Below, in pieces: positions 8,204 to 16,520 of a DNA stretch of 64,000 nucleotides (the stretch's first letter is position 1; every line of letters begins with the position of its first letter). The stretch lies in contig JAKAMO010000002.1 of the NCBI GenBank assembly GCA_021812825.1, positions 16,074 to 80,073 on the forward strand. The letters are read 5' to 3'. The notes beneath the pieces are model-generated. The model was given only the letters and a program-made list of their open reading frames with translations, was not told the DNA's origin and ran no database searches. Made by a program: the position numbers and the translations under genes. The stretch is from a bacterium (GTDB lineage: Bacteria > Elusimicrobiota > Elusimicrobia > Elusimicrobiales > UBA9959).

Positions 8204-9892
8204 CTACTGCCTGCCGGGGCGGAACGCGTAGATATAGCCGTTGGAAATGTCTTCCGCTATATAATCCGCGATGGCGTAGCCTCCGTCCTTGGGAGCCAGC
8301 AGCAGCGCGGCGTAGCTCCAGAGCGACGGGGTGCCCCTCAGCGCCCCGGGCGGCAGCGCGGCACGTATCCAGCCGTCCCTGACGGAGACCTTGTACTGGC
8401 CGAAGCTGCGCGGGCCCTCGGGCGTTATCTTGTAAAGCGAAGCGCCTTCGGAAGAGACTTCGAGCGCGTATTCCCACGCGCTGTCCGGGTAGATGCGCAG
8501 CGGACGGCCCTCCAGCGGGTGGCCCACTCCGGCGCGGGCCCTGTGGTTCACGTCCATATAGAGGTCCAGGCGGATGCGGCCGAAGCCCGACGGGGAAGGG
8601 ACGGACTGGTCTATGGCTCCGGGCCGGAATTCGAAGAGCGAACCGGCCGTGCTGACCGACACGCGCAGCGCCTCGAGCTTCCAGTAAGGGGCGTCCTCCG
8701 CCGGCGCCGGCGAGCCGTCGGGAGCCGGCGGCATGACGGGGTCGCGCCGGACGTTGGTCAGCTCGAAGCCCCCGGGGATGTCGGTCACCGAGATCTTGTC
8801 GTCCTGCGCCGTGGTCGAGGCCGCGTCGGCCAGGCTGGAGAAAGCCCAGGGCGGCGGGGGCTTATTCATCAGCCTGTAGGCGTTGGCCAGCGTGTTCCGC
8901 AGGTCCAGCTCGGCTTCCCCGGCCGCGTCGGTGGAGGCCAGGACCAGCAGGCCGGGTCCGTTCTCGGCGGAGAAATACTCCCGGAAAGCCGGCTCCGCCT
9001 GCGTGAAATTGCCCTGCTCGGAATTGAGGTAGGACATCAGGTCCGCCCGGGTCCGGCGCAGCGCCGAGAGCGCTCCGGCCTGCAGGGGGGCGGAGGCCCA
9101 GCGGCTGTAATCCCCGCTCCATGGCCTGAAGGCCGCCGCGATCTCGGACGGGGCGGCCTGGGTGGAGACGGCCTTCTCCAGCTCCGCGGATACGGTGGCC
9201 AGATCGCCCGTGCCGGCCGCGGTCAGCAGGCGCTCGAGCTCCGCGCGCGCGGCCGCCGGGTCCGGGGCGGTAGTCTCGTCGAAGACCACGAACCGCTCGC
9301 CGGCGGCGGAGAAAGAGGAAGTATAGGCCGCGAAAGGCACCGCGTAGACCCCGCCGTACTGCATCAGGGGCGTTCCGGTGGAGACCGCCGGGCCGCAGGC
9401 TATCCATTTCACCCCGAGGGCGCCGGCCAGCGGGAAATAGTCGGGGACCAGTCCGCCGGGAGGGGAGACCAGGCCGGCCGGGGCCTTGCCGTAGGCCGCC
9501 GCGGCTTCGTCCCGGGACATTCCCAGCCTGAGCGAGAGGAAATACGAGGCCGCGTCCGGGTTCTGCAGCCCTTCGGGCTTGCCTTCCCACGCCACTACGG
9601 GCTCGCCGGCGTAGTAAAGGAGGGGCAGTGGCGGGTCGCCGGCCGGCCGCCGCGCCAGCTCCAGCCTGCCTTCATCCGCCAGCTTCCTGACGCGCCCCTC
9701 AAGTCCTTTGACCGGCAGCGGCAGCGCGGCCGTCAGGCGGGCGTCCTTGTTGTTCTCCAGCAGGCCCAGCACCTCGGGGAGCGCGGAGTTGCCGTCGGGC
9801 ACCCAGAGCAGGGCCCGGCCGGCGCCCAGCGCGGGGCTGGCCAGGAGAATAGCGGCGGACAGCGCCGCGGAGAGCTTGTTCGGTAGGCTCAT
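8204..9892 (-). CDS. secreted GH57-like protein with glucodextranase-type C-terminal domain
   Basis: A 562-residue exported protein: residues 1-23 form a signal peptide ending near 'SPALGAG'. The middle part (about 25-370) looks like a degenerate (beta/alpha) glycoside hydrolase 57-type barrel or a relative. The C-terminal ~190 residues, with 'LDLYMDVNHRARAG' and 'GYAIADYIAED', resemble the glucodextranase-like C-terminal DOMON-type domain often attached to GH57 and pullulanase proteins. I cannot point to the GH57 catalytic Glu/Asp with certainty, so enzymatic activity is open. Start: ATG at 9892 overlaps the stop of the upstream gene as ATGA, and it directly begins the signal peptide; the frame upstream (to 10237) is a shadow of the neighbour. 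Context (CBM48-like gene upstream) suggests alpha-glucan binding or processing in the periplasm. Confidence 0.65.
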   Translation of the reverse strand: MSLPNKLSAALSAAILLASPALGAGRALLWVPDGNSALPEVLGLLENNKDARLTAALPLPVKGLEGRVRKLADEGRLELARRPAGDPPLPLLYYAGEPVVAWEGKPEGLQNPDAASYFLSLRLGMSRDEAAAAYGKAPAGLVSPPGGLVPDYFPLAGALGVKWIACGPAVSTGTPLMQYGGVYAVPFAAYTSSFSAAGERFVVFDETTAPDPAAARAELERLLTAAGTGDLATVSAELEKAVSTQAAPSEIAAAFRPWSGDYSRWASAPLQAGALSALRRTRADLMSYLNSEQGNFTQAEPAFREYFSAENGPGLLVLASTDAAGEAELDLRNTLANAYRLMNKPPPPWAFSSLADAASTTAQDDKISVTDIPGGFELTNVRRDPVMPPAPDGSPAPAEDAPYWKLEALRVSVSTAGSLFEFRPGAIDQSVPSPSGFGRIRLDLYMDVNHRARAGVGHPLEGRPLRIYPDSAWEYALEVSSEGASLYKITPEGPRSFGQYKVSVRDGWIRAALPPGALRGTPSLWSYAALLLAPKDGGYAIADYIAEDISNGYIYAFRPGRQ

Positions 9893-10353
9893 TTTACCGT
9901 TATCACCGAGACCTTCCGGCCGCCCTCCGTGTCCGTGTCGGGGTTGAGCGGGTCCAGCACTTCCTGTCCGTCTATGCGGCAGATATACTTGTAGCGCCCC
10001 GGCGGCAGCGGCAGCATGGCCTCCCAGGTCTTGGCGTCCTTCTTCACCAGTACCAGAGAATCGGGGTTCCACTTGTTGAAATCCCCGGCTATCCGCACGT
10101 CCTTGGCCCCGGCTATCTTTATCGTGAAGCGGACGAAGCGCAGTTCCGGCTGCGGCGCCTCCACCGGCCGGTCCGGGCGGGGGTGCATCAGCGGCATAGC
10201 GGTGGTGCGGGTGGGCTTCACGGTAGCCACGTTCCACTGCCCGACGAAGCTGAAGTACTTCTTTATGGCGTTGTTGAACAGCACGCTGGGAACGCTGACC
10301 AGCGCGAAGACTATCGCGGCCAGCAGCAGGAGCATGGATTTTCGCTCCATCAT
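9889..10353 (-). CDS. membrane-anchored CBM48/AMPK-type glycogen-binding domain protein
   Basis: A 154-residue protein. Residues ~6-25 form a single membrane anchor, and the last ~85 residues form an E-set/CBM48-like domain: 'VRIAGDFNKWNP' followed by 'GRYKYICRIDG' is the standard pattern of isoamylase-N and AMPK-beta glycogen-binding modules. It has no catalytic domain. ATG at 10353 overlaps the radical SAM gene's stop as ATGA, and its own stop overlaps the next start in the same way, so the three genes are translationally coupled. It may recruit an alpha-glucan or the following GH57-like protein to the membrane. The fold call is good; the ligand is inferred. Confidence 0.8.
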   Translation of the reverse strand: MMERKSMLLLLAAIVFALVSVPSVLFNNAIKKYFSFVGQWNVATVKPTRTTAMPLMHPRPDRPVEAPQPELRFVRFTIKIAGAKDVRIAGDFNKWNPDSLVLVKKDAKTWEAMLPLPPGRYKYICRIDGQEVLDPLNPDTDTEGGRKVSVITVK

Positions 10354-11003
10354 CGGCCGGCCTCCTCTTCTAGGACCGGGCGGATCCTGACGTCGGCGCC
10401 GAGGGCGCCGGCCAGTTCCCTGAACTTCGCCAGGTCGACGCCGGGCGCCTCCACCGCGGTGGCCGCCACCTCCGGCAGCAGCATCACCGCTTCCCTGATG
10501 AACTCCTTCACCTTCTCGAAGCCGCCGGCCCGCCAGGGCTCCATCGGCCTCATGCGCTCCAGCCACTGCTGCGGGTCGGCCGTGTTCAGGCTGACGTGCA
10601 CTGAATCTATCAGTCCCTTCATCTCGGGGACCACGTTGCGGCCCCAGACCGCGTTGGCCAGGCCGTTCGTGTTAAGGCGTATCCTGAGGGCGGCCGGTAT
10701 GGGGGCGGCCCTCCCTGAGCGCACTATCCGTGCGCAGGTCAGCATGGCCTCCAGGCGCATCGTGGGCTCGCCGTAGCCGCAGAAGACCAGCTCGGAGAAG
10801 GGGGCCGCCGCCCATTCCGCCTTGGCCAGCGAAAGCACATCGGCCGGCGACGGCTCGGCGCCGCCCAGATCGAGGTTGCTGCCGCGGTAGTCCATCTTCC
10901 ACGAGGCCTTGACGCAGAAAACGCAGGCGGTAGGACAGCTGTTGGTGAGGTTGACGTACAGGGCGTCGCGGTAGCGGTAGACTATCTTAGGAGTAGCGTC
11001 CAT
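10350..11003 (-). CDS. TatD-associated-type radical SAM protein
   Basis: A 217-residue minimal radical SAM enzyme with the cluster motif 'CPTACVFC' (C23, C27, C30), followed by 'FCGYGEPT' (the GGE-like SAM-binding motif) and 'RLNTNGLAN'. The short length and the motif context match the TatD-linked radical SAM family, whose reaction is unknown. No auxiliary cluster cysteines follow. It is the first gene of the leftward operon with the CBM48-like, GH57-like and NIF3 genes; no tatD is next to it. The pairing with a glucan-binding protein is unusual. Confidence 0.85.
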   Translation of the reverse strand: MDATPKIVYRYRDALYVNLTNSCPTACVFCVKASWKMDYRGSNLDLGGAEPSPADVLSLAKAEWAAAPFSELVFCGYGEPTMRLEAMLTCARIVRSGRAAPIPAALRIRLNTNGLANAVWGRNVVPEMKGLIDSVHVSLNTADPQQWLERMRPMEPWRAGGFEKVKEFIREAVMLLPEVAATAVEAPGVDLAKFRELAGALGADVRIRPVLEEEAGR

Positions 11004-11047
11004 ATGAAGTATTTTTCTGCTTCCCGCTATTATTCTATCATTTAGAA

Positions 11048-12160
11048 ATGAGGATTTTGATAGCCCCCAACGCCTTCAAAGGAACTCTTACCGCGCGCGA
11101 GGCCGGAGAGGCGGCGGCCCTGGCCGTTAAAGAGGCGCTGCCGTCGGCGCGGACGGAGGTGCTGCCGATAGCCGACGGCGGGGACGGTCTGCTCGAAGCG
11201 CTGCGCCCTGTTCTGGGCGGCAGGCTGGTGACCAGCCGGGTAGAGGGCCCTCTGGGCGGGAGGCTGAACGCGCGCTGGCTGCTGGCCGGGCGTACCGCGG
11301 TCATAGAGATGTCGGAGGCGGCCGGGCTGAGGAGAATGCGGGGCGTTCTCAGGCCCATGGACGCCACCACGGCCGGGGTCGGCAGCCTGATGCTCGAGGC
11401 GGTGAAGCGCGGCGCGAAGGAGCTGGTGATAGGGCTGGGCGGCAGCGCCTCCAACGACGGCGGCGCCGGCTGCGCCGGGGCTTTCGGCTTCTCGCTGCTG
11501 GACGCGGCCGGCAGGCCGATACGGCCCGGGGCCGCCGGCGCCGGGCTCCTGAGTAAGGTGCTGCCCGGCGGCACGGCGCTGCTGCTGCGCGGCGTGAAGG
11601 TCACCGGACTGGCTGACGTCAGGAACCCGCTTTGCGGCCGGCTGGGGTCCGCCCGGGTCTTCGGCCCTCAGAAAGGAGCGGGTCCGCGCGAGGTGGCCGA
11701 GATGGAGCGGGCCCTGAAGTCCTATGCCGCGGCCATAAGGCGGGAACTGGGCGTGAGCATCTCGACGCTGCCCGGCGGCGCCGCCGCCGGCGGGCTCGGG
11801 GCGGGCCTCGCGGCCTTCTTCGGCGCCTCGCTGGAGGACGGCTCCTCCTTCGTGCTGTCGCGGCTTGGCTTCCAGCGGAAGCTGGCCTCCTCCGACCTGC
11901 TGATAACCGGGGAGGGCCGCTTCGACGAGCAGACCTTTTACGGCAAGGCCCCCGGCGCGGCCCTGGCGGCCGCGAAACGCCTCGGCCGGCCGGCCGTGGT
12001 GGTCTGCGGCAGGTCCCTGCTGCGCGGAAAGACCCTGCTGCTGCGGCGCGGCGTCTCGCTGATCGTAGAGGCCGGGGCGTCAAGGGACGAGGCGGGAGCG
12101 GTGCGCCGCGCGCTTGCCGCGGCTCTGCCCGGTTTCCTGCGCAGCCTCTCCGGCTGTTGA
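11048..12160 (+). CDS. glxK: glycerate kinase (glycerate 2-kinase, GlxK/GarK family)
   Basis: A 370-residue cytoplasmic enzyme converting D-glycerate and ATP to 2-phosphoglycerate. The N-terminus 'MRILIAPNAFKGTLTA', 'IADGGDGLLEAL', 'GLGGSASNDGGAG' and the C-terminal 'TGEGRFDEQTFYGKAP' are the classic conserved blocks of the glycerate kinase type-1 family. Length and order of blocks are normal. It is divergent from the radical SAM operon and has no functional partner nearby; glycerate would come from serine or glyoxylate metabolism. The ATG lacks a Shine-Dalgarno sequence and lies six bases after TATCAT. The gene symbol is by family resemblance. Confidence 0.93.
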   Translation: MRILIAPNAFKGTLTAREAGEAAALAVKEALPSARTEVLPIADGGDGLLEALRPVLGGRLVTSRVEGPLGGRLNARWLLAGRTAVIEMSEAAGLRRMRGVLRPMDATTAGVGSLMLEAVKRGAKELVIGLGGSASNDGGAGCAGAFGFSLLDAAGRPIRPGAAGAGLLSKVLPGGTALLLRGVKVTGLADVRNPLCGRLGSARVFGPQKGAGPREVAEMERALKSYAAAIRRELGVSISTLPGGAAAGGLGAGLAAFFGASLEDGSSFVLSRLGFQRKLASSDLLITGEGRFDEQTFYGKAPGAALAAAKRLGRPAVVVCGRSLLRGKTLLLRRGVSLIVEAGASRDEAGAVRRALAAALPGFLRSLSGC

Positions 12161-12185
12161 GGGCGCTCCATTATTTATTTATAAT
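12157..12185 (+). promoter_or_regulatory. sigma-70-type promoter of the phosphohexomutase gene
   Basis: TTGAGG (12157-12162), 17-base spacer, TATAAT (12180-12185), in an AT-rich island between two GC-rich genes. The predicted leader is about 50 bases and contains AGAGAGGT before the ATG. The -35 overlaps the stop codon of the upstream gene. Confidence 0.65.
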
Positions 12186-12244
12186 ATCAATCCTGTTTTG
12201 CCGGCCGGTGCCGGTACCGGAATACGCGCGATAGAGAGGTTAAA

Positions 12245-13654
12245 ATGAGCTCGCACCAGGCAAATCATATTTCTTTCGGCACGGACGGCTTCAGGGGCGT
12301 GATAGCTAAAGACTTCACCTATGACGTGGTCAGGAAGACCGCCCAGGGGATGGCCGACTATATAGCCTACAAGTACATGCGCATGGAGAAGCCGACCATA
12401 GCAGTGGGTTACGACCGCAGGTTCATGTCCGACCGCTTCGCCCGCACGCTTGCCGAGGTGCTGGCCGCCAACGGCCTCAACGTAACGCTCAGCGCCACCC
12501 CGCTGCCCACCCCCGCCGTCAGCCTGCTTACGGCCAAGGGCTACGGCATGGGCGTAGTGATAACGGCCAGCCACAACCCGCACAACTACAACGGGATAAA
12601 GGTCAAGCAGAACGGCCGTTCGGCGCCGCCGGCCGTCACGGCCGACATAGAGAATTACGTGGCCAAGGCCGTGCCGGTGAAGCCCGGGGAGGTGCAGGTG
12701 GCGGTGAAGGATTTCCGCCAGGCCTACACGGACTACCTCGGCTCCCGCGTCAACGCCGCCAAGGTGCTGGCCAGGCTGCCGGGGCCGGTGGTGGTGGATT
12801 TCATGCACGGCTCCGGAGCGGATACCTCCGACATCTTCAAGTCGAAGAACGTGATAAAGATACGCGACAGGCACGACCCGCTGTTCGGCGGCGTGGCTCC
12901 GGAGCCGGTGGAGAAGAACCTGCAGCCGCTGATCGAGGCCGTCAAGAAGAACAAGGCGCTCTTCGGCGTGGCGCTGGACGGGGACGCCGACCGTTTCGCG
13001 CTGGTCTCCGACAAGGGGATTTACATGACGCCCTGCCAGACCGCCCCGCTGCTGCTGGAATACTTGCTGACCACCGGCAAGTACAAGGGCAAAGTGGCGC
13101 AGGCCGTGTCGATGGGCTACCTGACCAAGCGCATAGCGCGCGCGGCCGGCCTGCCTTTCGAGGAGACACTGGTCGGCTTCAAGTACATAGCCGAGAAGAT
13201 GCTGTCCGAGGACGTGACCTTCGGGGTCGAGGAATCCGGCGGCTATACCTGGAAGGGGAACCTGCCGGAGCGGGACGGCTCCCTCACCGCGCTCTTCATG
13301 ATGGAGATGGTGATAAAGACCGACAAGCCGATCTCGTCCCTGTACGCGCAGATAGAGAAGAAGTACGGGCGCTCCGCCTTCGTCCGCACCGATTTCGCGC
13401 TGGAAAAAGCCATCCCCAACAAGCATTCCTTCGCGGTCAAGATAAAGAAGAAGCTGCCCAAGCTGCTCATGGGGCGCAAGATCACCGAGACCAACACGAT
13501 AGACGGCCTTAAGATAGTGCTCGACAACGACTGGTGGGTGCTGATGCGCCCGTCCGGCACCGAGCCGCTCTTGCGCACGTACGCGGAGACCGAGACCCCG
13601 GAGAACACGAAGAAGTTCCTGGACCTGGCCCGCAAGCTGATAGAGCAGAAATAA
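12245..13654 (+). CDS. phosphoglucomutase/phosphomannomutase (alpha-D-phosphohexomutase)
   Basis: A 469-residue four-domain phosphohexomutase. Domain 1 carries the phosphoserine loop 'TASHNPHNYNGIK' with catalytic Ser about residue 109; domain 2 the metal loop DGDAD (245-249); domain 3 a sugar-binding 'GVEESGGY'; domain 4 the phosphate-binding 'RPSGTEPLLRTYAET'. These enzymes interconvert hexose-1- and hexose-6-phosphates through the bisphosphate. The 'EESGG' sugar loop fits phosphoglucomutase-like members better than glucosamine mutases, but specificity cannot be fixed. It has its own promoter upstream and is followed, after a new promoter, by metK. Confidence 0.95.
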   Translation: MSSHQANHISFGTDGFRGVIAKDFTYDVVRKTAQGMADYIAYKYMRMEKPTIAVGYDRRFMSDRFARTLAEVLAANGLNVTLSATPLPTPAVSLLTAKGYGMGVVITASHNPHNYNGIKVKQNGRSAPPAVTADIENYVAKAVPVKPGEVQVAVKDFRQAYTDYLGSRVNAAKVLARLPGPVVVDFMHGSGADTSDIFKSKNVIKIRDRHDPLFGGVAPEPVEKNLQPLIEAVKKNKALFGVALDGDADRFALVSDKGIYMTPCQTAPLLLEYLLTTGKYKGKVAQAVSMGYLTKRIARAAGLPFEETLVGFKYIAEKMLSEDVTFGVEESGGYTWKGNLPERDGSLTALFMMEMVIKTDKPISSLYAQIEKKYGRSAFVRTDFALEKAIPNKHSFAVKIKKKLPKLLMGRKITETNTIDGLKIVLDNDWWVLMRPSGTEPLLRTYAETETPENTKKFLDLARKLIEQK

Positions 13655-13676
13655 GGCCCGCCGTTAAGGTCAAAAT

Positions 13677-13685
13677 TGCTATAAT
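13677..13685 (+). promoter_or_regulatory. extended -10 promoter of metK
   Basis: TGC directly followed by TATAAT (13680-13685) is a perfect extended -10; no -35 match is seen. The leader of about 25 bases includes GGGAGGAG, a strong ribosome binding site 6 bases before the ATG at 13718. No SAM riboswitch could fit in this short leader. Confidence 0.6.
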
Positions 13686-13717
13686 TTACCAATAGAAATA
13701 CAGGGAGGAGAGCGATC

Positions 13718-14920
13718 ATGAACTGCAAAGGCAAGAGGTTCTTTACATCCGAATCGGTGACCGAGGGTCACCCCGACAAGGTTTGCGACCAGATCTCTGA
13801 CGCGGTGCTGGACGAGATCATGAAGAAGGATCCGGCCGGCCGCGTGGCCTGCGAGACCTTCATAACCCGCGGCATGGTGGTAGTGGGCGGAGAGATAACC
13901 ACGAAGACCTTCGTGGACGTGGACGAGCTCGCCCGCCGCGTCATCCGCGAGATAGGCTATACTCATTCCAAGTACGGCTTCAACTACGAGACCTGCGCGG
14001 TGGTGAACGTGATCGGCCGCCAGAGCCCGGACATCGCCCAGGGCGTGGACACCGGCGGCGCCGGAGACCAGGGCCTGATGGTCGGCTACGCCTGCGACGA
14101 GACCCCGGAGCTGATGCCGCTGCCGCTGCAGCTGGCCCAGCGCCTGTCGATGAGGCTTTCCGAGGTCCGCAAGAAGGGGATACTCCCGTATCTCGGCCCC
14201 GACGGCAAGAGCCAGGTGACCGTTGAATATCACGACGGACGCCCGGTGCGCATAGAGACCATCGTGATCTCGTCCCAGCACACCGAGGACATCCTGGACA
14301 AGACCGGCCACCAGATCACCGAGAAGTCCCGCAAAGAGATCTACGATAAGGTCATCGCGCCCGTCATCGACAAGCGCATGATCGACAAGAACACCAAGGT
14401 CTTCATCAACCCGACCGGCAAGTTCGTGGTCGGCGGCCCGCAGTCCGACACCGGCGTGACCGGCCGCAAGATCATCGTCGACACCTACGGCGGCATGGCT
14501 CCGCACGGCGGCGGCGCGTTCAGCGGCAAGGACTCCACCAAGGTGGACCGCAGCGCGGCCTACATGGCCCGCTACCTGGCCAAGAACATAGTGGCCGCCA
14601 AGCTCGCGAAGGAATGCACGGTGCAGTTGGCCTACGCGATAGGCGTGGCCGAGCCCGTGGGCCTCTACGTCGATACGCACGGCACCGGCCGGGTGGCCGA
14701 CGAGAAGCTGGCCCAGCTGGTGAAGACCTCCTTCAACCTGACGCCGCGCGGCATCATCAACGCGTTGAAGCTGCGCGCGCCGGTGTTCCGCAAGACCGCG
14801 GCCTACGGGCATTTCGGCCGCGCCGGCTTCGCCTGGGAAAAGACCGACGCCGCGGCCATGCTCGCCAAGAAGGCCGCCGGTTCGGTGAAGGCCCAGGCCG
14901 AGTGCGCCTGCTGCTGCTGA
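13718..14920 (+). CDS. metK: S-adenosylmethionine synthetase
   Basis: A 400-residue enzyme making S-adenosylmethionine from methionine and ATP. All signatures are present: '[13 protein letters not shown]' (metal/ATP site), the hexapeptide 'GAGDQG', the P-loop-like 'GGGAFSGKD', and 'DTHGTG' in the third domain. The frame is complete and the start has a strong GGGAGGAG. Odd feature: the last five residues after Glu395 are Cys-Ala-Cys-Cys-Cys, a tail not expected in the family. The product supplies the radical SAM enzymes and methylthiotransferase encoded in this window. Followed by its own terminator. Confidence 0.98.
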   Translation: MNCKGKRFFTSESVTEGHPDKVCDQISDAVLDEIMKKDPAGRVACETFITRGMVVVGGEITTKTFVDVDELARRVIREIGYTHSKYGFNYETCAVVNVIGRQSPDIAQGVDTGGAGDQGLMVGYACDETPELMPLPLQLAQRLSMRLSEVRKKGILPYLGPDGKSQVTVEYHDGRPVRIETIVISSQHTEDILDKTGHQITEKSRKEIYDKVIAPVIDKRMIDKNTKVFINPTGKFVVGGPQSDTGVTGRKIIVDTYGGMAPHGGGAFSGKDSTKVDRSAAYMARYLAKNIVAAKLAKECTVQLAYAIGVAEPVGLYVDTHGTGRVADEKLAQLVKTSFNLTPRGIINALKLRAPVFRKTAAYGHFGRAGFAWEKTDAAAMLAKKAAGSVKAQAECACCC

Positions 14921-14930
14921 AGGCCCGGAC

Positions 14931-14974
14931 GCGCCGGAGAGGACTCTTTAGGGGGTGCTCCGGCGCGGTTTTTT
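14931..14974 (+). terminator. intrinsic terminator of metK
   Basis: GCGCCGGAG (14931-14939) pairs with CTCCGGCGC (14958-14966) across an 18-base loop, followed by GG and six T. Clear rho-independent terminator. Confidence 0.85.
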
Positions 14975-14990
14975 CTCGTCAGGGGGACAG

Positions 14991-15344
14991 ATGAGAGTAT
15001 TGCTGGTAGAAGATAACGCCCTTACCCGGTACACGATACGGGCGCTGCTGGAAAAGCTGGGACACGAGGTCGTGGGCGAGGCCGAGGACGGCGCCGCCGC
15101 GGTGAAGGGCTATACGGAGTCCAGGCCCGACATCGTCTTTCTCGATCTCATACTGCCGGGCAAGTCCGGCCTCGAGATACTGGAGGACCTGCGGGCGCTG
15201 GACCCGGACGCGCGGGTGGTCGTGGTGACCGCGGTGGAGCAGGACGAGATAGACCGCAGCCTTAACGACAAGGGCGTCACCGCCATACTCCGGAAGCCGT
15301 TCTCGTTCGACGATTTCAAGGCCCTGATGAGCGGTCTGCGCTGA
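14991..15344 (+). CDS. CheY-like single-domain response regulator
   Basis: A 117-residue receiver domain with no output domain. The acid pocket is E7/D8, the phosphoacceptor is D52 in 'VFLDLILPGKSG', the switch residue T80 and the conserved K102 in 'LRKPFSF'. ATG at 14991 follows AGGGGGACAG; the frame is open 36 bases further upstream but that overlaps the terminator of metK. It is followed after 3 bases by a CheC-like phosphatase, so the two are an operon. No histidine kinase, methyl-accepting protein or flagellar gene is nearby, so the signal and the motor or pilus target are unknown. Confidence 0.93.
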   Translation: MRVLLVEDNALTRYTIRALLEKLGHEVVGEAEDGAAAVKGYTESRPDIVFLDLILPGKSGLEILEDLRALDPDARVVVVTAVEQDEIDRSLNDKGVTAILRKPFSFDDFKALMSGLR

Positions 15345-15347
15345 ACC

Positions 15348-15938
15348 ATGCAAGAGAAGGCGGCCAAAGCGTTGGGGGAGATAGCGGCCGAGAGCCTGGA
15401 GAAGTGCGTCTCCAGGCTCTCACGCGTCTCGTCGGGGCGCTGGCGCGTGGCCGGCTCCGCGGTCTCCTGCCGCAGTATGGCAGAGGCCGTCAAGGAGCAT
15501 TCCGTCCGGGCCGCCGGAGAGAGCGCCGGCGTCTATTTCGATATTTCCGGGGATTTTCCGTTCTCGTCGATGGTCATGTTCAAGACCGAGGATGCCGAGA
15601 TCTACTCCAGGGGTTTCCTTGGAGCGTCGTTCGAGCGGTTCCGGAACCTCGGCCAGGCCCAGGAGCTGCTGTTCTCCGAGCTCGGCAATATAATACTCAA
15701 TTCGCTGGCGGCGGCCATGTCGAAAGCGACCGGCCGGCCGTTGATCCCGTCGGTGCCCAAGTGCGTGCGCGGCGAGACGCAGTTCCTCCTCGAGGCGCTG
15801 TGGTCCTCGATGGGCGCTCCGGGTAAGCGCAATATGCTCACGGTGACGCTGGACCTGAGCTGCTGCGGTTCGGTCACGCAGGCCGAGCTCATAGTGCTGA
15901 TCCCGGAGGCCCTGGAGGCCGCGCTTTCAGGCGAGTGA
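15348..15938 (+). CDS. CheC/CheX-like CheY-phosphate phosphatase
   Basis: A 196-residue protein with one CheC-type active-site helix: E111 and N114 in 'SELGNIILNSL', with the downstream Pro in 'RPLIP'. CheC, CheX and FliY use such Glu/Asn pairs to dephosphorylate CheY-P. The usual CheC has two such helices; I see only one, nearer to CheX or to a degenerate CheC. The second half has no equivalent E-x-x-N. It starts 3 bases after the receiver-domain gene, which is its likely substrate. The family call is based on motif and neighbour; moderately sure. Confidence 0.7.
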   Translation: MQEKAAKALGEIAAESLEKCVSRLSRVSSGRWRVAGSAVSCRSMAEAVKEHSVRAAGESAGVYFDISGDFPFSSMVMFKTEDAEIYSRGFLGASFERFRNLGQAQELLFSELGNIILNSLAAAMSKATGRPLIPSVPKCVRGETQFLLEALWSSMGAPGKRNMLTVTLDLSCCGSVTQAELIVLIPEALEAALSGE

Positions 15939-15960
15939 CGGCCCCGTACAAGGAGTTTTC

Positions 15961-16488
15961 ATGAAGAACAAGCTGTTTCGGGCCATAGCCATCCTGCTGC
16001 TGGCCGCGGCGCCTGCCGCGGCTTCGCAGGTCTCTATAACCGGCATCAGTTGGGAACTCTCCCGGCTGATCGGCAAGAAGCGCTCGCCCTATGCGCCGGT
16101 AAGCGCCCTGAAGGCGGCTTCCGGGACCCCGTTCACCGACGCCCTCCGCGCGGTGGTCTCTCTGAGCAACTCTTCGGACAGGCCGGCCGAAGGGCTGGTG
16201 CTGCGTTACGCTCTCAGCCTGCGTCTTCAGCGAGCCGGCGAACAGCCGGAAAAGGCCTTCTGGGCCGTGCCGTTCTTCGTGGAGGAGGTCCGCGTCTCTA
16301 AAATAGACCCGGTCTCCCAGCGCCAGGCGCGCGTCATACGTTTCGAGCTGCAGAGCCAGCTCAACAAGCTGAAGAACAGCGGCTTCGAACCCGCCGCGCT
16401 CAAGCTGGAGGTGATGCTCTCCCCGCGCAGCGGAGACGAGCCCTCCGAGATAATCCGCGAAGCCGTCATAGAGATATCCAAGCCGTAG
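15961..16488 (+). CDS. secreted protein of unknown function
   Basis: A 175-residue protein with a signal peptide ending near 'APAAAS' (residue ~22). The mature part is about 150 residues, predicted mixed beta, with 'SLSNSSDRPAEGLVLRYALSL' resembling an Ig-like or transglutaminase-flanking beta-sandwich, but I recognise no family. There are no cysteines. It starts 22 bases after the CheC-like gene and is probably in the same transcript, with serS 32 bases downstream. Function unknown. Confidence 0.7.
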   Translation: MKNKLFRAIAILLLAAAPAAASQVSITGISWELSRLIGKKRSPYAPVSALKAASGTPFTDALRAVVSLSNSSDRPAEGLVLRYALSLRLQRAGEQPEKAFWAVPFFVEEVRVSKIDPVSQRQARVIRFELQSQLNKLKNSGFEPAALKLEVMLSPRSGDEPSEIIREAVIEISKP

Positions 16489-16520
16489 GCCGCGTCCCGC
16501 GGCCAGCGAACGGAGCCAAC

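Noticed and set aside
9893..10237. Extension of the GH57-like gene frame upstream to 10237
   Set aside because: It overlaps the CBM48-like gene in another frame, is Arg/Gly/Pro-rich nonsense, and the signal peptide begins at 9892 with an ATGA overlap.
13654..13717. SAM riboswitch upstream of metK
   Set aside because: The leader from the extended -10 to the ATG is only about 25 bases, too short for any known SAM riboswitch.
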